DNA of 64,000 nucleotides from assembly GCF_015351105.1 (NCBI RefSeq), contig NZ_JADKRR010000001.1, positions 2,089,069 through 2,153,068 on the forward strand. Direction: 5' to 3'. Under the pieces are notes generated by a model. It saw only the letters and a list, made by a program, of their open reading frames with translations. It had not been told where the DNA came from and searched no databases. Made by a program: the position numbers and the translations under genes. How positions within the stretch are numbered: position 1 is the stretch's first letter; each line of letters begins with the position of its first letter. This document shows, piece by piece, positions 40,590 to 49,753 of this stretch. This DNA is from Clavibacter sp. VKM Ac-2872 (GTDB lineage: Bacteria; Actinomycetota; Actinomycetes; Actinomycetales; Microbacteriaceae).

Positions 40590-42179
40590 CTACCGCGCGG
40601 CCGTCAGCGCGTCCTCCCGATCGTCGGCCCGCGCGGCCTTCACGAGGTCCGCGCAGCGCTCGCCGATCATCATCGTCGTGATGTTCGGGTTCACGGTCGT
40701 GAGCTCGGGCATCACCGACGCGTCGGCGACCCGCAGACCCGTGACGCCCTTGACGCGCAGCTCCGGATCCAGCGGCGACATCGCGTCGTCGACCGCGCCC
40801 ATCCGCACGGTGCCCGCCGGGTGGTAGACGGTGTTGTGCGTGCGGGAGATGTAGTCCGCGAGCTCCTCGTCGGTCTGCGCCTCGACGCCCGGGTACAGCT
40901 CCCGGCCCGCCCACTCGGCCATCGCGGGCTGCGCCACGATCTCGCGCGCGAGGCGGATCCCCGCGATGAGCACGCGCATGTCGTGCGGGTCGGTGAGGTA
41001 GCGCGGATCCACGAGCGGCTTGTCGCGGTGGTCGCGGCTGCGGAGCCGGACCGTGCCGCGCGAGCGCGCGTGGGTGACGTTCGGCGTGAGGCAGAAGCCG
41101 TTCTCCGTCGTCGGGTAGCCCTGGCGCACCGTGTGCATGTCGAAGGGCACCGAGCCGTAGTGGAACATGAGGTCCGGCCGGTCGAGGCCCTCCTCGGTGG
41201 TCGCGAAGATGCCGATCTCCCACCACTGGGTGCTCTCCGTCGGCATGGGCCGCTTGGCCTCCCACTGGATCACGCCCTCGGGGTGATCCTGCAGGTTCTC
41301 GCCCACGCCGGGCGCGTCGACGCGCACGGGGATGCCGAGGTCCTCGAGGTGCGCCTTCGGGCCGATGCCCGAGAGCATGAGGAGCTTGGGCGAGTCGATG
41401 GCGCCGGCCGAGAGGATGACCTCGCGGCGCGCCCGGATGGTGCGCGTCCTCGCGAACGCGTTGTCGACGACCTGCACGCCCGTGCAGCGGTCGTCGTCGT
41501 CGATCTCGAGCGCGCGCGCCTTGAGATCGGTCAGCACCGTGAGGTTCGGCCGGTCGGCGATCGGGTGCAGGTACGAGACCGACGAGGACGCGCGCGTGCC
41601 GTCCGCCTGCCGGTTGATCTGGAAGAACCCGGCGCCGTTCCGCACGGTCTGGCCGGTGTTGAAGCGCGTGCGCGGGATCCCGGCCTGCTCGCACGCGTCC
41701 AGCAGCGCCACGCCGGACGGGTCGCGCGGCGGCACGTTCATGAGGTGCACCGGGCCGTCGTGGCCGTGGTGCGGCTCCGGATCCTCGTTCGTCTCCAGCC
41801 GCTGGTAGATCGGGTAGGTGCTGTCGGCGTGCCAGCCCGTGGCGCCGTGCTCGTGCGCCCAGCCGTCGAGGTCCTCGCGCGGCGCCCAGAACGCGATGCA
41901 CGAGTTGTGGCTCGAGCAGCCGCCGAGCACCTTGGCGCGCGCGTGCCGCATGAAGGAGTTGCCGTTCTCCTGCTCCTCGATGGGGTAGTCCCAGTCGTAG
42001 CCGGACTCGAGCAGCTCCATCCACCTGTCGAGGCGGAGGACCACGTCGAGGTCCCTGTCGTGCGGGCCGGCCTCGATGAGGGCCACCTGCATGTCGGGAT
42101 CCTCGCTGAGGCGGGCCGCGACGGCCGCGCCGGCGGATCCCCCGCCGACGACCACGTAGTCGTACTCGGTGCCGGTCAT
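40590..42179 (-). CDS. betA: Choline dehydrogenase (GMC flavoprotein)
   Basis: The 529-residue GMC oxidoreductase has the FAD motif 'YDYVVVGGGSAGAAVAARLSED', then 'ARAKVLGGCSSHNSCIAFWAPREDLD' (cited in part), 'LSAGAIDSPKLLMLSGIG' (GMC signature 2) and the C-terminal 'NTVYHPAGTVRMG' with the catalytic His, then 'NPNITTMMIGERCADLV'. It oxidises choline to betaine aldehyde, as shown by the coupled betB and BCCT genes. ATG 42179 has GGGGAG 6 nt upstream. An alternative ATG at 42203 overlaps the betB stop (ATGA) and would add 8 residues. Confidence 0.92.
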   Translation of the reverse strand: MTGTEYDYVVVGGGSAGAAVAARLSEDPDMQVALIEAGPHDRDLDVVLRLDRWMELLESGYDWDYPIEEQENGNSFMRHARAKVLGGCSSHNSCIAFWAPREDLDGWAHEHGATGWHADSTYPIYQRLETNEDPEPHHGHDGPVHLMNVPPRDPSGVALLDACEQAGIPRTRFNTGQTVRNGAGFFQINRQADGTRASSSVSYLHPIADRPNLTVLTDLKARALEIDDDDRCTGVQVVDNAFARTRTIRARREVILSAGAIDSPKLLMLSGIGPKAHLEDLGIPVRVDAPGVGENLQDHPEGVIQWEAKRPMPTESTQWWEIGIFATTEEGLDRPDLMFHYGSVPFDMHTVRQGYPTTENGFCLTPNVTHARSRGTVRLRSRDHRDKPLVDPRYLTDPHDMRVLIAGIRLAREIVAQPAMAEWAGRELYPGVEAQTDEELADYISRTHNTVYHPAGTVRMGAVDDAMSPLDPELRVKGVTGLRVADASVMPELTTVNPNITTMMIGERCADLVKAARADDREDALTAAR

Positions 42180-42199
42180 GTCGTCTCCCCTGCTGTCGC

Positions 42200-43696
42200 T
42201 CATCGCGCCGGGAACCATCCGGTCACCTGCGGGCGCGTGTTCTGGTAGATGTGCTTGGCCTCCTGGTACTCGGCGAGGCCGGTCGGACCGAGCTCGCGGC
42301 CGACGCCGGACTGCCCGAAGCCGCCCCACTCCGCCTGCGGCAGGTAGGGGTGGAAGTCGTTGATCCAGATGGTGCCGTGGCGGAGCGCCTGCGCGACCCG
42401 CTGCGCCTTCCCGGCGTCCTGGGACCACACCGCGCCCGCGAGCCCGTAGTCGGTGTCGTTCGCGATGGCGACCGCCTCCTCCTCCGTGCGGAACGTCTCG
42501 ACCGTGACGACGGGTCCGAAGGCCTCGTCGACCACCACGGACATGCCGCGCTCGACCCGGTCGAGCACGGTCGGCAGGTAGTAGTAGCCGGCCTCGAGGT
42601 CGCCCGTGCCGAACGCGCCGCCCGTGCGGAGGCGCGCGCCCTCGGCGATCCCCTTCTCGACGTACGCGTGCACCTTGTCGCGGTGCGCGGCCGAGATGAG
42701 CGGGCCGGTCTCGGCGTCGGGGTCGAACGGGCCGCCGAGGCGGATCCCCTCGGCCCGGCGCACGAGCTCGTCCACGAAGCGCTCGGCGACGGACTCCTCC
42801 ACCACGAGCCGCGCGCCCGCCGAGCAGACCTGGCCGGAGTGCACGAAGGCGGCGTTGAGGGCGTTGTCGACGGCCGCGTCGAAGTCGGCGTCGGCGAACA
42901 CCACGTTGGGGTTCTTGCCGCCCAGCTCCAGCGCGACCTTCTTCACGGTCGCCGCCGCGGCCGCCGCGATGGTGCGTCCCGTGGCGAGGCCGCCCGTGAA
43001 CGAGACCATGTCCACGTCGGGGTGGCTCGACAGCGGCGCGCCCGCGACGGCGCCCGCGCCGAGCACCAGGTTGGCGACGCCGGCGGGGAGGCCGACGTCG
43101 GCGAGGAGCCGCATCATGAGGATCGAGGTGTGCGGCGTCAGCTCGCTGGGCTTGAGCACGAACGCGTTGCCCGCGGCGAGCGCGGGCGCGATCTTCCACG
43201 CGGCCTGCAGCAGCGGGTAGTTCCACGGCGCGATGAGGCCGCACACGCCGACGGGCTCGTGGACGATGCGGCTCACGACGTCGGGGTCGCCCGCGTCGAC
43301 GACGCGGCCGGCGTCCTGGCCCGCGAGCTTGCCGAAGTACCGGAAGCAGGCGGCGATGTCGTCCATGTCGATCTCGCTCTCCACCAGGCGCTTGCCGGTG
43401 TCGAGGGTCTCGGCGCGGGCGAACTCCGCCTTCCGCTCGACGAGGCCGTCGGCCACGCGGAGGAGGAGGTCGCCGCGCTCGGGCGCGGGGGTGCGCGCCC
43501 AGGCGCCGCCGTCGAACGCGGCGCGGGCGCTCGCGATCGCGCGCTCGACGTCGGCGGTGCCCGCCTCGGAGACGAGCCCGACGAGGGATCCGTCCGCCGG
43601 GCAGCGGATCTCGCGCGTCGCGCCGTCCGCGGCGGGCTGCCAGGTGCCGTCGATGAACAGGGAGGCGGGCGCCTCCGTGGGGTGCTGGGTGGTCAT
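42200..43696 (-). CDS. betB: Betaine-aldehyde dehydrogenase
   Basis: The 498-residue aldehyde dehydrogenase has 'APWNYPLLQAAWKIAPALAAGNAFVLKPSELTP' (quoted in part), the NAD site 'FTGGLATGRTIAAAAA', the catalytic Glu in 'VALELGGKNPNVVF' and the catalytic Cys in 'NAAFVHSGQVCSAGARLVV'. It oxidises betaine aldehyde to glycine betaine with NAD. Its start overlaps the stop of the transporter (ATGA) and its own stop abuts betA, giving the fixed order betT-betB-betA. Confidence 0.92.
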   Translation of the reverse strand: MTTQHPTEAPASLFIDGTWQPAADGATREIRCPADGSLVGLVSEAGTADVERAIASARAAFDGGAWARTPAPERGDLLLRVADGLVERKAEFARAETLDTGKRLVESEIDMDDIAACFRYFGKLAGQDAGRVVDAGDPDVVSRIVHEPVGVCGLIAPWNYPLLQAAWKIAPALAAGNAFVLKPSELTPHTSILMMRLLADVGLPAGVANLVLGAGAVAGAPLSSHPDVDMVSFTGGLATGRTIAAAAAATVKKVALELGGKNPNVVFADADFDAAVDNALNAAFVHSGQVCSAGARLVVEESVAERFVDELVRRAEGIRLGGPFDPDAETGPLISAAHRDKVHAYVEKGIAEGARLRTGGAFGTGDLEAGYYYLPTVLDRVERGMSVVVDEAFGPVVTVETFRTEEEAVAIANDTDYGLAGAVWSQDAGKAQRVAQALRHGTIWINDFHPYLPQAEWGGFGQSGVGRELGPTGLAEYQEAKHIYQNTRPQVTGWFPAR

Positions 43697-45804
43697 GCGG
43701 TCCTCTCGGGCTGGTCGGGGACGACGACGACGGTGCTGCCCGGGTCGTCGCGGTTGAGGTGGAGGAACTCGAGGTGGGTCTCGTAGTGGTCGAGGACGTC
43801 GGCGATCACCTGCTCGCGCGTGTAGTCGAGGACGTCGTAGCCGCGGCTGCCCTCCAGCGAGAACACCTCCATGCGGTAGTAGAAGCGCTCCGCCCCGGCC
43901 GCCGCGTGCGGCGCGTAGGTGGGCGTCTCGTAGCGCACCGGCCGGATGGCGTAGCGGAAGTCGCGCCCCTCGCCCATGGACACCTCGAGCTCCAGCTCGC
44001 AGATGCCGTGCTCCCGGTGCTGGCCCTCGACGAGGCGCACGCCGGCGCCCTGCACGATGAGCTCGTCGTGCACTTCGGTGAGCGCGGGCAGCGCCACGTC
44101 CCGGGCGAAGCGCTGCGCGCGGTCGCGATCCGGGTAGGTCATCGCGCGGGCGAGCCGCTGGCGCCAGCTGCGTCCGCGTCCCGCGTCGCCGGAGCGGCCC
44201 GACAGGATGCCCGGCAGGCTCGACCGGTAGCTCTGGGCGAGGGATCCCTCCACCTTCAGGGCCTTGTAGAGCCCGAGCATGATGAGCAGCAGCACCACCG
44301 AGAACGGCAGCCCCATCACCACGGTCGCGCTCTGCAGGGTCGGCACGCCGCCGACCGCGAGCATCACGAGCGTGAGCGCGCCGGTGGCGACGGCCCAGAA
44401 CAGGCGCAGCCACTTGGGTCCGTCGGTGTCGGCGTCGGGCAGGTGCGAGGTGAGGTTCGCCATGACGAGCGCGTCGGAGTCGGCGGAGGTGACGTAGAAG
44501 AGGAGCCCCGTGAAGGTCGCGACGGCGGCCGTGAGCGGCACCCCCGGGTACTCGGCGAGGAGCGAGTAGAACGCGCGCTCCGGGGTGTCCATCGCGACGG
44601 CGCCGAACGCGCTGTCGCCGCCCATGACGAGGTCGAGGGCGCTGTTCCCGAAGATGGAGATCCACAGCAGGATGAAGGCGAACGGGACCACCATCGTGCC
44701 GATGACGAACTCGCGGATGGTGCGGCCGCGGGAGATGCGGGCGAGGAACAGGCCCACGAACGGCGCCCACGCGATCCACCAGGCCCAGAAGAAGAGGGTC
44801 CAGCTGCTGAGCCACGCGTCGGGGCGGTCGTAGGCGAAGGTCTCGAGCGTCATGGCGGGGAAGCGGCTGAGCACGTCGCCGACGTTCTGCACGATCGCGT
44901 CCATGAGGAAGCTCGTGCGGCCCGCGAAGAGCACGAAGAGCATGAGCGCGATGGAGCAGAGCACGTTGAGCTCCGACAGGCGCCGGATCCCCTTCTCGAC
45001 CCCCGTGAGCACCGAGACCGCGGCCATGATCACGGACAGGGCGATGAGGCCCGCCTGCACGGCCAGGTCCTCCGGGATCCCGAACATGAAGTCGATCCCG
45101 TAGTTGAGCTGCGCGACGCCGATGCCGAGCGTGGTCGCGATGCCGAAGATCGTGCCGAGGACGGCGGCGATGTCGACGAGGTGGCCGATCCACCCGTGGA
45201 TGCGCGCGCCGAAGATCGGGTGGAGGGCGGCGCGGATGCTCAGCGGCAGGTTGTGGCGGTAGGCGAAGTAGCCGAACGCCATGCCCATGAGCGCGTAGAG
45301 CGCCCAGCCGGTGAGGCCGTAGTGGAAGAGCGTGAGCACCATGGCCTGCCGCGCGGCCTCGACGGTGGACCCGTCGCCGGTGGGCGGGGCGAGGTACTGG
45401 GTGACGGGCTCCGAGACGGAGAAGAACATCAGGTCGATGCCGATGCCCGCGGCGAAGAGCATCGCCGACCAGGTGAAGTAGTTGAACGCGGGCCGGGAGT
45501 CGTCGGGCCCGAGGCGCGTGCGGCCGGCGCGGGAGGCCGCCACGACGACCACGAAGCCCACGACCAGCGTGACGACGGCGATGTAGTACCAGCCGAAGCT
45601 CTCCGAGACCCAGGCGACGGCGGCGCCGATCGCGTCGGCGGCGGCGGTCGGGGCGAGGGAGGCCCAGGCGACGATGGCGATGATGCCGAGGGCGGAGCCG
45701 AAGAACACGGGCTTGTTGAGGCGGGGGCGGCCGGGCGGCGCGCCGTCGACGACGGGGCCCACGGTGTCGGGGGCGGAAGCGGGCAGGGGTGTGCGAGTAC
45801 TCAT
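43693..45804 (-). CDS. betT: BCCT-family choline/betaine transporter
   Basis: The 703-residue protein has 12 predicted helices. The BCCT substrate-binding region reads 'WTLFFWAWWIAWAPFVGLFLARISRGRTIREF', matching the tryptophan-rich helix 8 signature (quoted for identification in part). About 175 residues follow the last helix, as in E. coli BetT, where the C-terminal tail senses osmotic stress. Imports choline with protons or sodium. It is the first gene of the operon. ATG 45804 has AGCGAAGGA upstream. The coupling with betB and betA argues for choline, not betaine, as main substrate. Confidence 0.9.
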   Translation of the reverse strand: MSTRTPLPASAPDTVGPVVDGAPPGRPRLNKPVFFGSALGIIAIVAWASLAPTAAADAIGAAVAWVSESFGWYYIAVVTLVVGFVVVVAASRAGRTRLGPDDSRPAFNYFTWSAMLFAAGIGIDLMFFSVSEPVTQYLAPPTGDGSTVEAARQAMVLTLFHYGLTGWALYALMGMAFGYFAYRHNLPLSIRAALHPIFGARIHGWIGHLVDIAAVLGTIFGIATTLGIGVAQLNYGIDFMFGIPEDLAVQAGLIALSVIMAAVSVLTGVEKGIRRLSELNVLCSIALMLFVLFAGRTSFLMDAIVQNVGDVLSRFPAMTLETFAYDRPDAWLSSWTLFFWAWWIAWAPFVGLFLARISRGRTIREFVIGTMVVPFAFILLWISIFGNSALDLVMGGDSAFGAVAMDTPERAFYSLLAEYPGVPLTAAVATFTGLLFYVTSADSDALVMANLTSHLPDADTDGPKWLRLFWAVATGALTLVMLAVGGVPTLQSATVVMGLPFSVVLLLIMLGLYKALKVEGSLAQSYRSSLPGILSGRSGDAGRGRSWRQRLARAMTYPDRDRAQRFARDVALPALTEVHDELIVQGAGVRLVEGQHREHGICELELEVSMGEGRDFRYAIRPVRYETPTYAPHAAAGAERFYYRMEVFSLEGSRGYDVLDYTREQVIADVLDHYETHLEFLHLNRDDPGSTVVVVPDQPERTA

Positions 45805-45879
45805 CGCGTCCTTCGCTGGGAGGGGAATGAGGCTTCGGTCGGCACCCGGGGTCTCACGGACCACACCGGGTGCGCGCCC

Positions 45880-45910
45880 ACCCTAGCGAGGGGCCCTCCC
45901 CCGGCCGCAA
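45880..45910 (-). promoter_or_regulatory. Candidate promoter of the bet operon
   Basis: On the minus strand TTGCGG (45910-45905) and TAGGGT (45885-45880) are 19 nt apart, about 75 bases before betT. No BetI-type operator or regulator gene is visible nearby. Confidence 0.35.
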
Positions 45911-45981
45911 GCCGGATCGCGCCTGCGGTAGGGTCCGCGCGCGGGCGCGTGGGGCGGGACCGGGCCGCTCCGGCCGCCCCG

Positions 45982-45987
45982 TATCGT
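45982..45987 (+). promoter_or_regulatory. -10 box of a leaderless transcript (GNAT gene)
   Basis: TATCGT ends 6 nt before ATG 45994, and no ribosome-binding site is present. Confidence 0.4.
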
Positions 45988-45993
45988 GGCGGG

Positions 45994-46488
45994 ATGACCG
46001 CGCCCGTGACCGTCCGCCCCGCCGTGCCCGACGACGCCGACGGGATCGCCGAGGTCCACATCCGTACCTGGCAGGAGACGTACGCGCATCTGCTCCCGGC
46101 CGCGTACCTCGCCGGTCTCGACGTCGCGGCGCGCGCCGAGGACTGGCGTCGCACGCTGACGGAGGGATCCGCCGGGACGCCGGTCTTCGTCGCCCTCGAC
46201 GGCGACCGCATCGTCGGCTTCGCCCTCGCGGGACCGGCGCGCGACGAGGATCCGCCGCGCCCGTTCCAGCTCTACGCGATCAACATGGTCGCGTCGGCCC
46301 ACGGCTCGGGCGCCGGCCAGGCCCTGTTCGACGCGGCCGTCGGCGACTCCCCCGCCTACCTCTGGGCCGCCGACGACAACCCCCGCGCGGCGGCGTTCTA
46401 CCGCCGGAACGGGTTCGCGCGCGACGGCGGCGTGGAGCGGCAGGTGTACCAGGGAGCCGAGATGGTCACGGTGCGGATGGTGCGATGA
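45994..46488 (+). CDS. GNAT-family N-acetyltransferase
   Basis: The 164-residue protein of the Gcn5 fold has 'VRPAVPDDADGIAEVHIRTWQETYAHLLP' at the start, a common actinobacterial type, then 'VFVALDGDRIVGFALAG', 'LYAINMVASAHGSGAGQALFDAAVG' (acetyl-CoA loop, G-S-G-A-G) and 'NPRAAAFYRRNGFARDG'. It transfers an acetyl group from acetyl-CoA to an unknown amine. Single gene between two convergently or divergently oriented operons. Confidence 0.85.
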   Translation: MTAPVTVRPAVPDDADGIAEVHIRTWQETYAHLLPAAYLAGLDVAARAEDWRRTLTEGSAGTPVFVALDGDRIVGFALAGPARDEDPPRPFQLYAINMVASAHGSGAGQALFDAAVGDSPAYLWAADDNPRAAAFYRRNGFARDGGVERQVYQGAEMVTVRMVR

Positions 46489-46509
46489 GGGTCGAGGGCG
46501 ACGCGGCGC

Positions 46510-47265
46510 TCAGCGCAGCTTGACCACGCGGATCGCCGCGAGCGTGAGGAGGACGGCCAGCGCGCCGAGGACCAGGCTGGTCCCGAGGAGCGGCAGGGTG
46601 TCCGCCGCCGTGAGCCCCCCGGATCCCGCGATCGCCGTCGACCCCAAGTTCAGCGCCCGGGTGTTGATCGCCTGCGGCAGCACCTCCGCCAGCGGACGCA
46701 GGGCCGTCGAGGTCACGGCGGCGACGCCCGCCACGCATCCGACCAGGCAGAGCGCGACCGGCGCCGCGAAGGAGCGCAGCAGCAGCGACAGCAGCGACTG
46801 GACGGCGATGAGGGGCAGCGCCGCCACGGTCGCGACCAGCCCGACGAGGAGGAACGCGACGGGGAACGGACCGTCCAGCCGGAGCACGAACAGCCCGGAG
46901 ACCGCCGTGCCGCCGACGAGCACCGCCTGCATCAGCGCCACCGGCACCAGGATCGCCACGATCTTCGCCAGCACGAGCCGGATCGGACGCGCGGTCGTCG
47001 TCAGCAGGGCGTTCCAGTTGGTGCCGCGGTGCTCGACGCGCCAGATGGCCGCCGCGAGCAGGCTGATGCCCATCGAGTAGAACAGCAGCCCGTAGAACAG
47101 CACCACCTGCGAGGTGAACGACGCCCACCCGGAGTCGAGGGTCTGCGTGTTGTTCGCCAGGTTGATGGTGCCGGTGACGACGGCCAGGAGCGGCAGCAGC
47201 ACGGCGATGATCCAGATGCTGGAGCGCTTGAGCTTCACGGCCTCTGCTCGGAACACGCCCGTCAC
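46510..47265 (-). CDS. ABC transporter permease, lantibiotic immunity type (second subunit)
   Basis: The 251-residue product has six predicted helices: 'IWIIAVLLPLLAVVTGTINLA' near the start, then 'LFYSMGISLLAAAI', 'VPVALMQAVLVGGTAVSGLFVL', 'AFLLVGLVATVAALPLIA', 'VALCLVGCVAGVAAV' and 'LLGTSLVLGALAVLLTLAA'. This size and pattern fit LanE/LanG-like ABC-2 permeases that remove lantibiotic from the membrane. GTG 47265 overlaps the stop of the first permease (GTGA). Last gene of the five-gene minus-strand run kinase-regulator-ATPase-permease-permease. Confidence 0.8.
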   Translation of the reverse strand: MTGVFRAEAVKLKRSSIWIIAVLLPLLAVVTGTINLANNTQTLDSGWASFTSQVVLFYGLLFYSMGISLLAAAIWRVEHRGTNWNALLTTTARPIRLVLAKIVAILVPVALMQAVLVGGTAVSGLFVLRLDGPFPVAFLLVGLVATVAALPLIAVQSLLSLLLRSFAAPVALCLVGCVAGVAAVTSTALRPLAEVLPQAINTRALNLGSTAIAGSGGLTAADTLPLLGTSLVLGALAVLLTLAAIRVVKLR

Positions 47266-48014
47266 CTCTCCACGCGGTCGAGTCGGACGGTCGCGAGGGC
47301 GAAGGCCGCCGCGACCACGACGAGGAAGCCGGCGATCCACCCGAGCGGGGAGGCGACGTAGTCCACGCCCGCGTCCGACTGGCCGGCCTGCGAGATGACG
47401 GCGTAGTAGCCCCACGGGATGGCGCGGCTGGCGATGGACGGGAGCAGGAGGGAGAAGACGGCGAGGAAGGCGCCCAGCATCCCGACGCCCACGCTGATGA
47501 GCTGGTTCTCCACGCGTGCCGCGAGCCAGACGTGCAGCGCGCAGAACGCCACGTCGACCAGGTAGAGCAGGAGCGTGTAGAGCGCCCAGGGCCCTACCTC
47601 GACGGGCACCCGGATCCCGGCGGCGTACCCGGCCGCGACCACGAGGAGCGACTGGATCAGCACGGCGGGGACGAGGAGCACCGCCAGGGCCACGAGCTTG
47701 GCGCGGCAGAGCTCGCCGGCCGTGCGTCCCGCGCCCGCCGCGAGGATCCACCCGCCCGCCTGGTGCTCGATGTCGGTCTGGCGGCTCGCGATCACGGCCG
47801 TGAGGATGGGCGAGGTCATCGCCGCCATGAGCGTGTACCCGAGCAGCAGCGCGGCCCAGGGGCGGGCGCCGGGATCGTCGAAGCCCGCGCGCGTGCTGCC
47901 CGCGAACTGCGACGCCGAGCTCAGGGCGGCGACGGCGACGACCATGCCGATGAGCAGCGGGAGCGAGCGCAGCCGGTGCATCTTCCGGAACTCGATCGCG
48001 ACGGCGCGCCTCAC
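47262..48014 (-). CDS. ABC transporter permease, lantibiotic immunity type (first subunit)
   Basis: The 250-residue product of the ABC-2 permease class has six helices, starting 'VRRAVAIEFRKMHRLRSLPLLIGMVVAVAALSSASQFA' (shown in part), with the amphipathic start and 'EFRKMHRLR' typical of LanE/LanG subunits. It pairs with the next permease and the ATPase. GTG 48014 overlaps the ATPase stop codon (GTGA). Confidence 0.8.
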   Translation of the reverse strand: MRRAVAIEFRKMHRLRSLPLLIGMVVAVAALSSASQFAGSTRAGFDDPGARPWAALLLGYTLMAAMTSPILTAVIASRQTDIEHQAGGWILAAGAGRTAGELCRAKLVALAVLLVPAVLIQSLLVVAAGYAAGIRVPVEVGPWALYTLLLYLVDVAFCALHVWLAARVENQLISVGVGMLGAFLAVFSLLLPSIASRAIPWGYYAVISQAGQSDAGVDYVASPLGWIAGFLVVVAAAFALATVRLDRVER

Positions 48015-48910
48015 AGCTGCCCCCCGCGCCCGGTGATGTCCATGAACACGTCCTCCAGGCTCTGCGGGAGCCGCCGCACCTCGTGCACGGGTACGTCGGC
48101 CGCCACGAGCCGGCGCACGATGTCGGCGGTCTCGTCCTGGGATCGGGCGGTGAGCCGGATCCCCTCCGGGATCCTGGCCGCACCCGCGACCACCGCCATG
48201 GCCAGGTCCGGCGCCGACGTCTCGATGACGAGATCGGGGATCGAGTGCTCGAACAGCTCGGCGCGCGTGCCCTGGAAGATCATCCGGCCCTCGGACAGGA
48301 TGCCGAGCACGCCCGCCATCTTCTCGATCTCGTCGAGCAGGTGGCTGGAGACCATCACGGTGATGCCCTGGCCGGCCAGGTCCATGAGGAGGGAGCGGAC
48401 CTCCTCGATGCCCGCCGGATCCAGCCCGTTGGTGGGCTCGTCGAGGACGAGCAGGGAGGGGTCGCGGGCGAGGGCCATGGCGATCCCGAGGCGCTGCTTC
48501 ATGCCGAGCGAGTACCGGCGCACCAGCTTGTCGCGGTGCTGCGTGAGCCGCACGGTGGCGAACGCCCGCTCCACCTGCGCCTCCGCGAGCCCGAGCATGT
48601 CGCGCACGATCCGCATGTTCTCCCACCCCGTGAGGTGGCCGTAGCCCGCGGGTGCCTCGATCATGGAGCCGATGGACGGCAGGAGCCCGCCGCGGGTCGC
48701 CGGCGTCAGCCGCTGGCCGAACAGGTGGATCTCCCCCGACGTGGGCTGCGTGAGCCCGAGCAGCATCTTCATGGTCGTGGACTTGCCGGAGCCGTTGGGC
48801 CCGAGGAACCCGTACACGGACCCCTGCGGCACCGCGATGTCGAGCGCATCGACGGCGACGTGATCCCGGAACCGCTTGGTGAGCCCGCGGGTGGCGATGA
48901 CGGCGCTCAT
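48011..48910 (-). CDS. ABC transporter ATP-binding protein, lantibiotic immunity type
   Basis: The 299-residue ATPase has Walker A 'FLGPNGSGKSTTMKMLLGL', the Q-loop, the signature 'RRYSLGMKQRLGIAMALA' and Walker B 'LLVLDEPTNGLDPAGIEEV', then 'VMVSSHLLDEIEKMA' (H-loop). It belongs to the BcrA/LanF-like group, which drives peptide-antibiotic resistance pumps. Its location 2.3 kb from the lantibiotic prepeptide, next to the two-component system, supports self-immunity (LanFEG). Other substrates cannot be excluded. Confidence 0.85.
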   Translation of the reverse strand: MSAVIATRGLTKRFRDHVAVDALDIAVPQGSVYGFLGPNGSGKSTTMKMLLGLTQPTSGEIHLFGQRLTPATRGGLLPSIGSMIEAPAGYGHLTGWENMRIVRDMLGLAEAQVERAFATVRLTQHRDKLVRRYSLGMKQRLGIAMALARDPSLLVLDEPTNGLDPAGIEEVRSLLMDLAGQGITVMVSSHLLDEIEKMAGVLGILSEGRMIFQGTRAELFEHSIPDLVIETSAPDLAMAVVAGAARIPEGIRLTARSQDETADIVRRLVAADVPVHEVRRLPQSLEDVFMDITGRGGQL

Positions 48911-48983
48911 CGGCGCGGGGGTGTCGTGGTCGGCATGCCCCCATCCTCGGCCGGCCGGTGCGCGGGCGCATCGTGCCGTGGGC

Positions 48984-49035
48984 CGGTCCCGCCCGGTCGC
49001 CTCTCCTGCGATGGGAGGAGAGGTCGGCGGGACCG
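48984..49035 (-). terminator. Bipartite hairpin between response regulator and ABC genes
   Basis: The outer stem CGGTCCCGCC (48984-48993) pairs with 49026-49035, and the inner stem CCTCTCCT (49000-49007) with 49016-49023, with an internal loop. It lies between the regulator stop (49079) and the ATPase start (48910) and could end or attenuate transcription into the pump genes. Confidence 0.55.
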
Positions 49036-49078
49036 CGGGACCGGTGCCTCGCGGGCTCGCGGGCTCGCGCCGGAGCGG

Positions 49079-49753
49079 TCAGGCGGCGAGGCCCCGCCGG
49101 TGCGCCCAGATCACCAGGTGGACGCGGTCGCGCACGGCGAGCTTGGTGAGGATGTGCCCGACGTGCGTCTTCACCGTGACCTCCGCGATGGACAGGTCGC
49201 GGGCGATCTCCGGGTTGGACGCGCCCGTGACGAGCCGCGTGAACACGACCCGCTCCCGGTCGGTCAGGACGTCGAGCGCGGCGGTGTCCGGGTCGGTCTG
49301 CGCCGCCTCCTCCGCCGCCAGCCGGTCGAGGAGGCGCTGCGTGGTGCTCATCGATGCGGCGAACGTGCCGTTGTGGACGGAGCGGATCGCGTCGACCAGC
49401 TGCACGGCGGTGCTGTCCTTCAGCAGGAAGCCCACGGCCCCGGCGCGCAGCATCCGCAGGGCGTAGGCGTCCGTGTCGTGGGTGGTGAGCCCCAGGATGC
49501 GCGTGCCCGCGGCGTGCCCGCCCGCCACGAGCCGGCGGGTCGCCTCGATGCCGTCGAGGACGGGCATGCGGACGTCCATGAGCACCACGTCCGGGCGGAG
49601 CTCGGCGACGCGCGCGACGGCCTGCTCGCCGTCCGCGCAGACCCCGACCGCGGCCATGTCCGGCTGCGCGTCCACGATGCGCGCGAATCCGTCCCGCACC
49701 AGGGACTGGTCGTCGACCACGACGACGCGGATGAGCGCGGGCGCGTCGCTCAC
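49079..49753 (-). CDS. Two-component response regulator, NarL/LuxR type
   Basis: The 224-residue protein has a receiver domain ('IRVVVVDDQSLVRDGFARIVDAQPD', acceptor Asp in 'DVVLMDVRMPVLDGIEATR', 'LGLTTHDTDAYALRMLRAGAVGFLLKD'; cited in part) and a LuxR-type HTH ('LTDRERVVFTRLVTGASNPEIA' with 'EVTVKTHVGHILTKL'). It is phosphorylated by the coupled kinase and binds DNA. The lantibiotic immunity genes lie downstream on the same strand and the prepeptide lies divergently, so both are candidate targets. GTG 49753 overlaps the kinase stop (GTGA). Confidence 0.88.
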   Translation of the reverse strand: MSDAPALIRVVVVDDQSLVRDGFARIVDAQPDMAAVGVCADGEQAVARVAELRPDVVLMDVRMPVLDGIEATRRLVAGGHAAGTRILGLTTHDTDAYALRMLRAGAVGFLLKDSTAVQLVDAIRSVHNGTFAASMSTTQRLLDRLAAEEAAQTDPDTAALDVLTDRERVVFTRLVTGASNPEIARDLSIAEVTVKTHVGHILTKLAVRDRVHLVIWAHRRGLAA

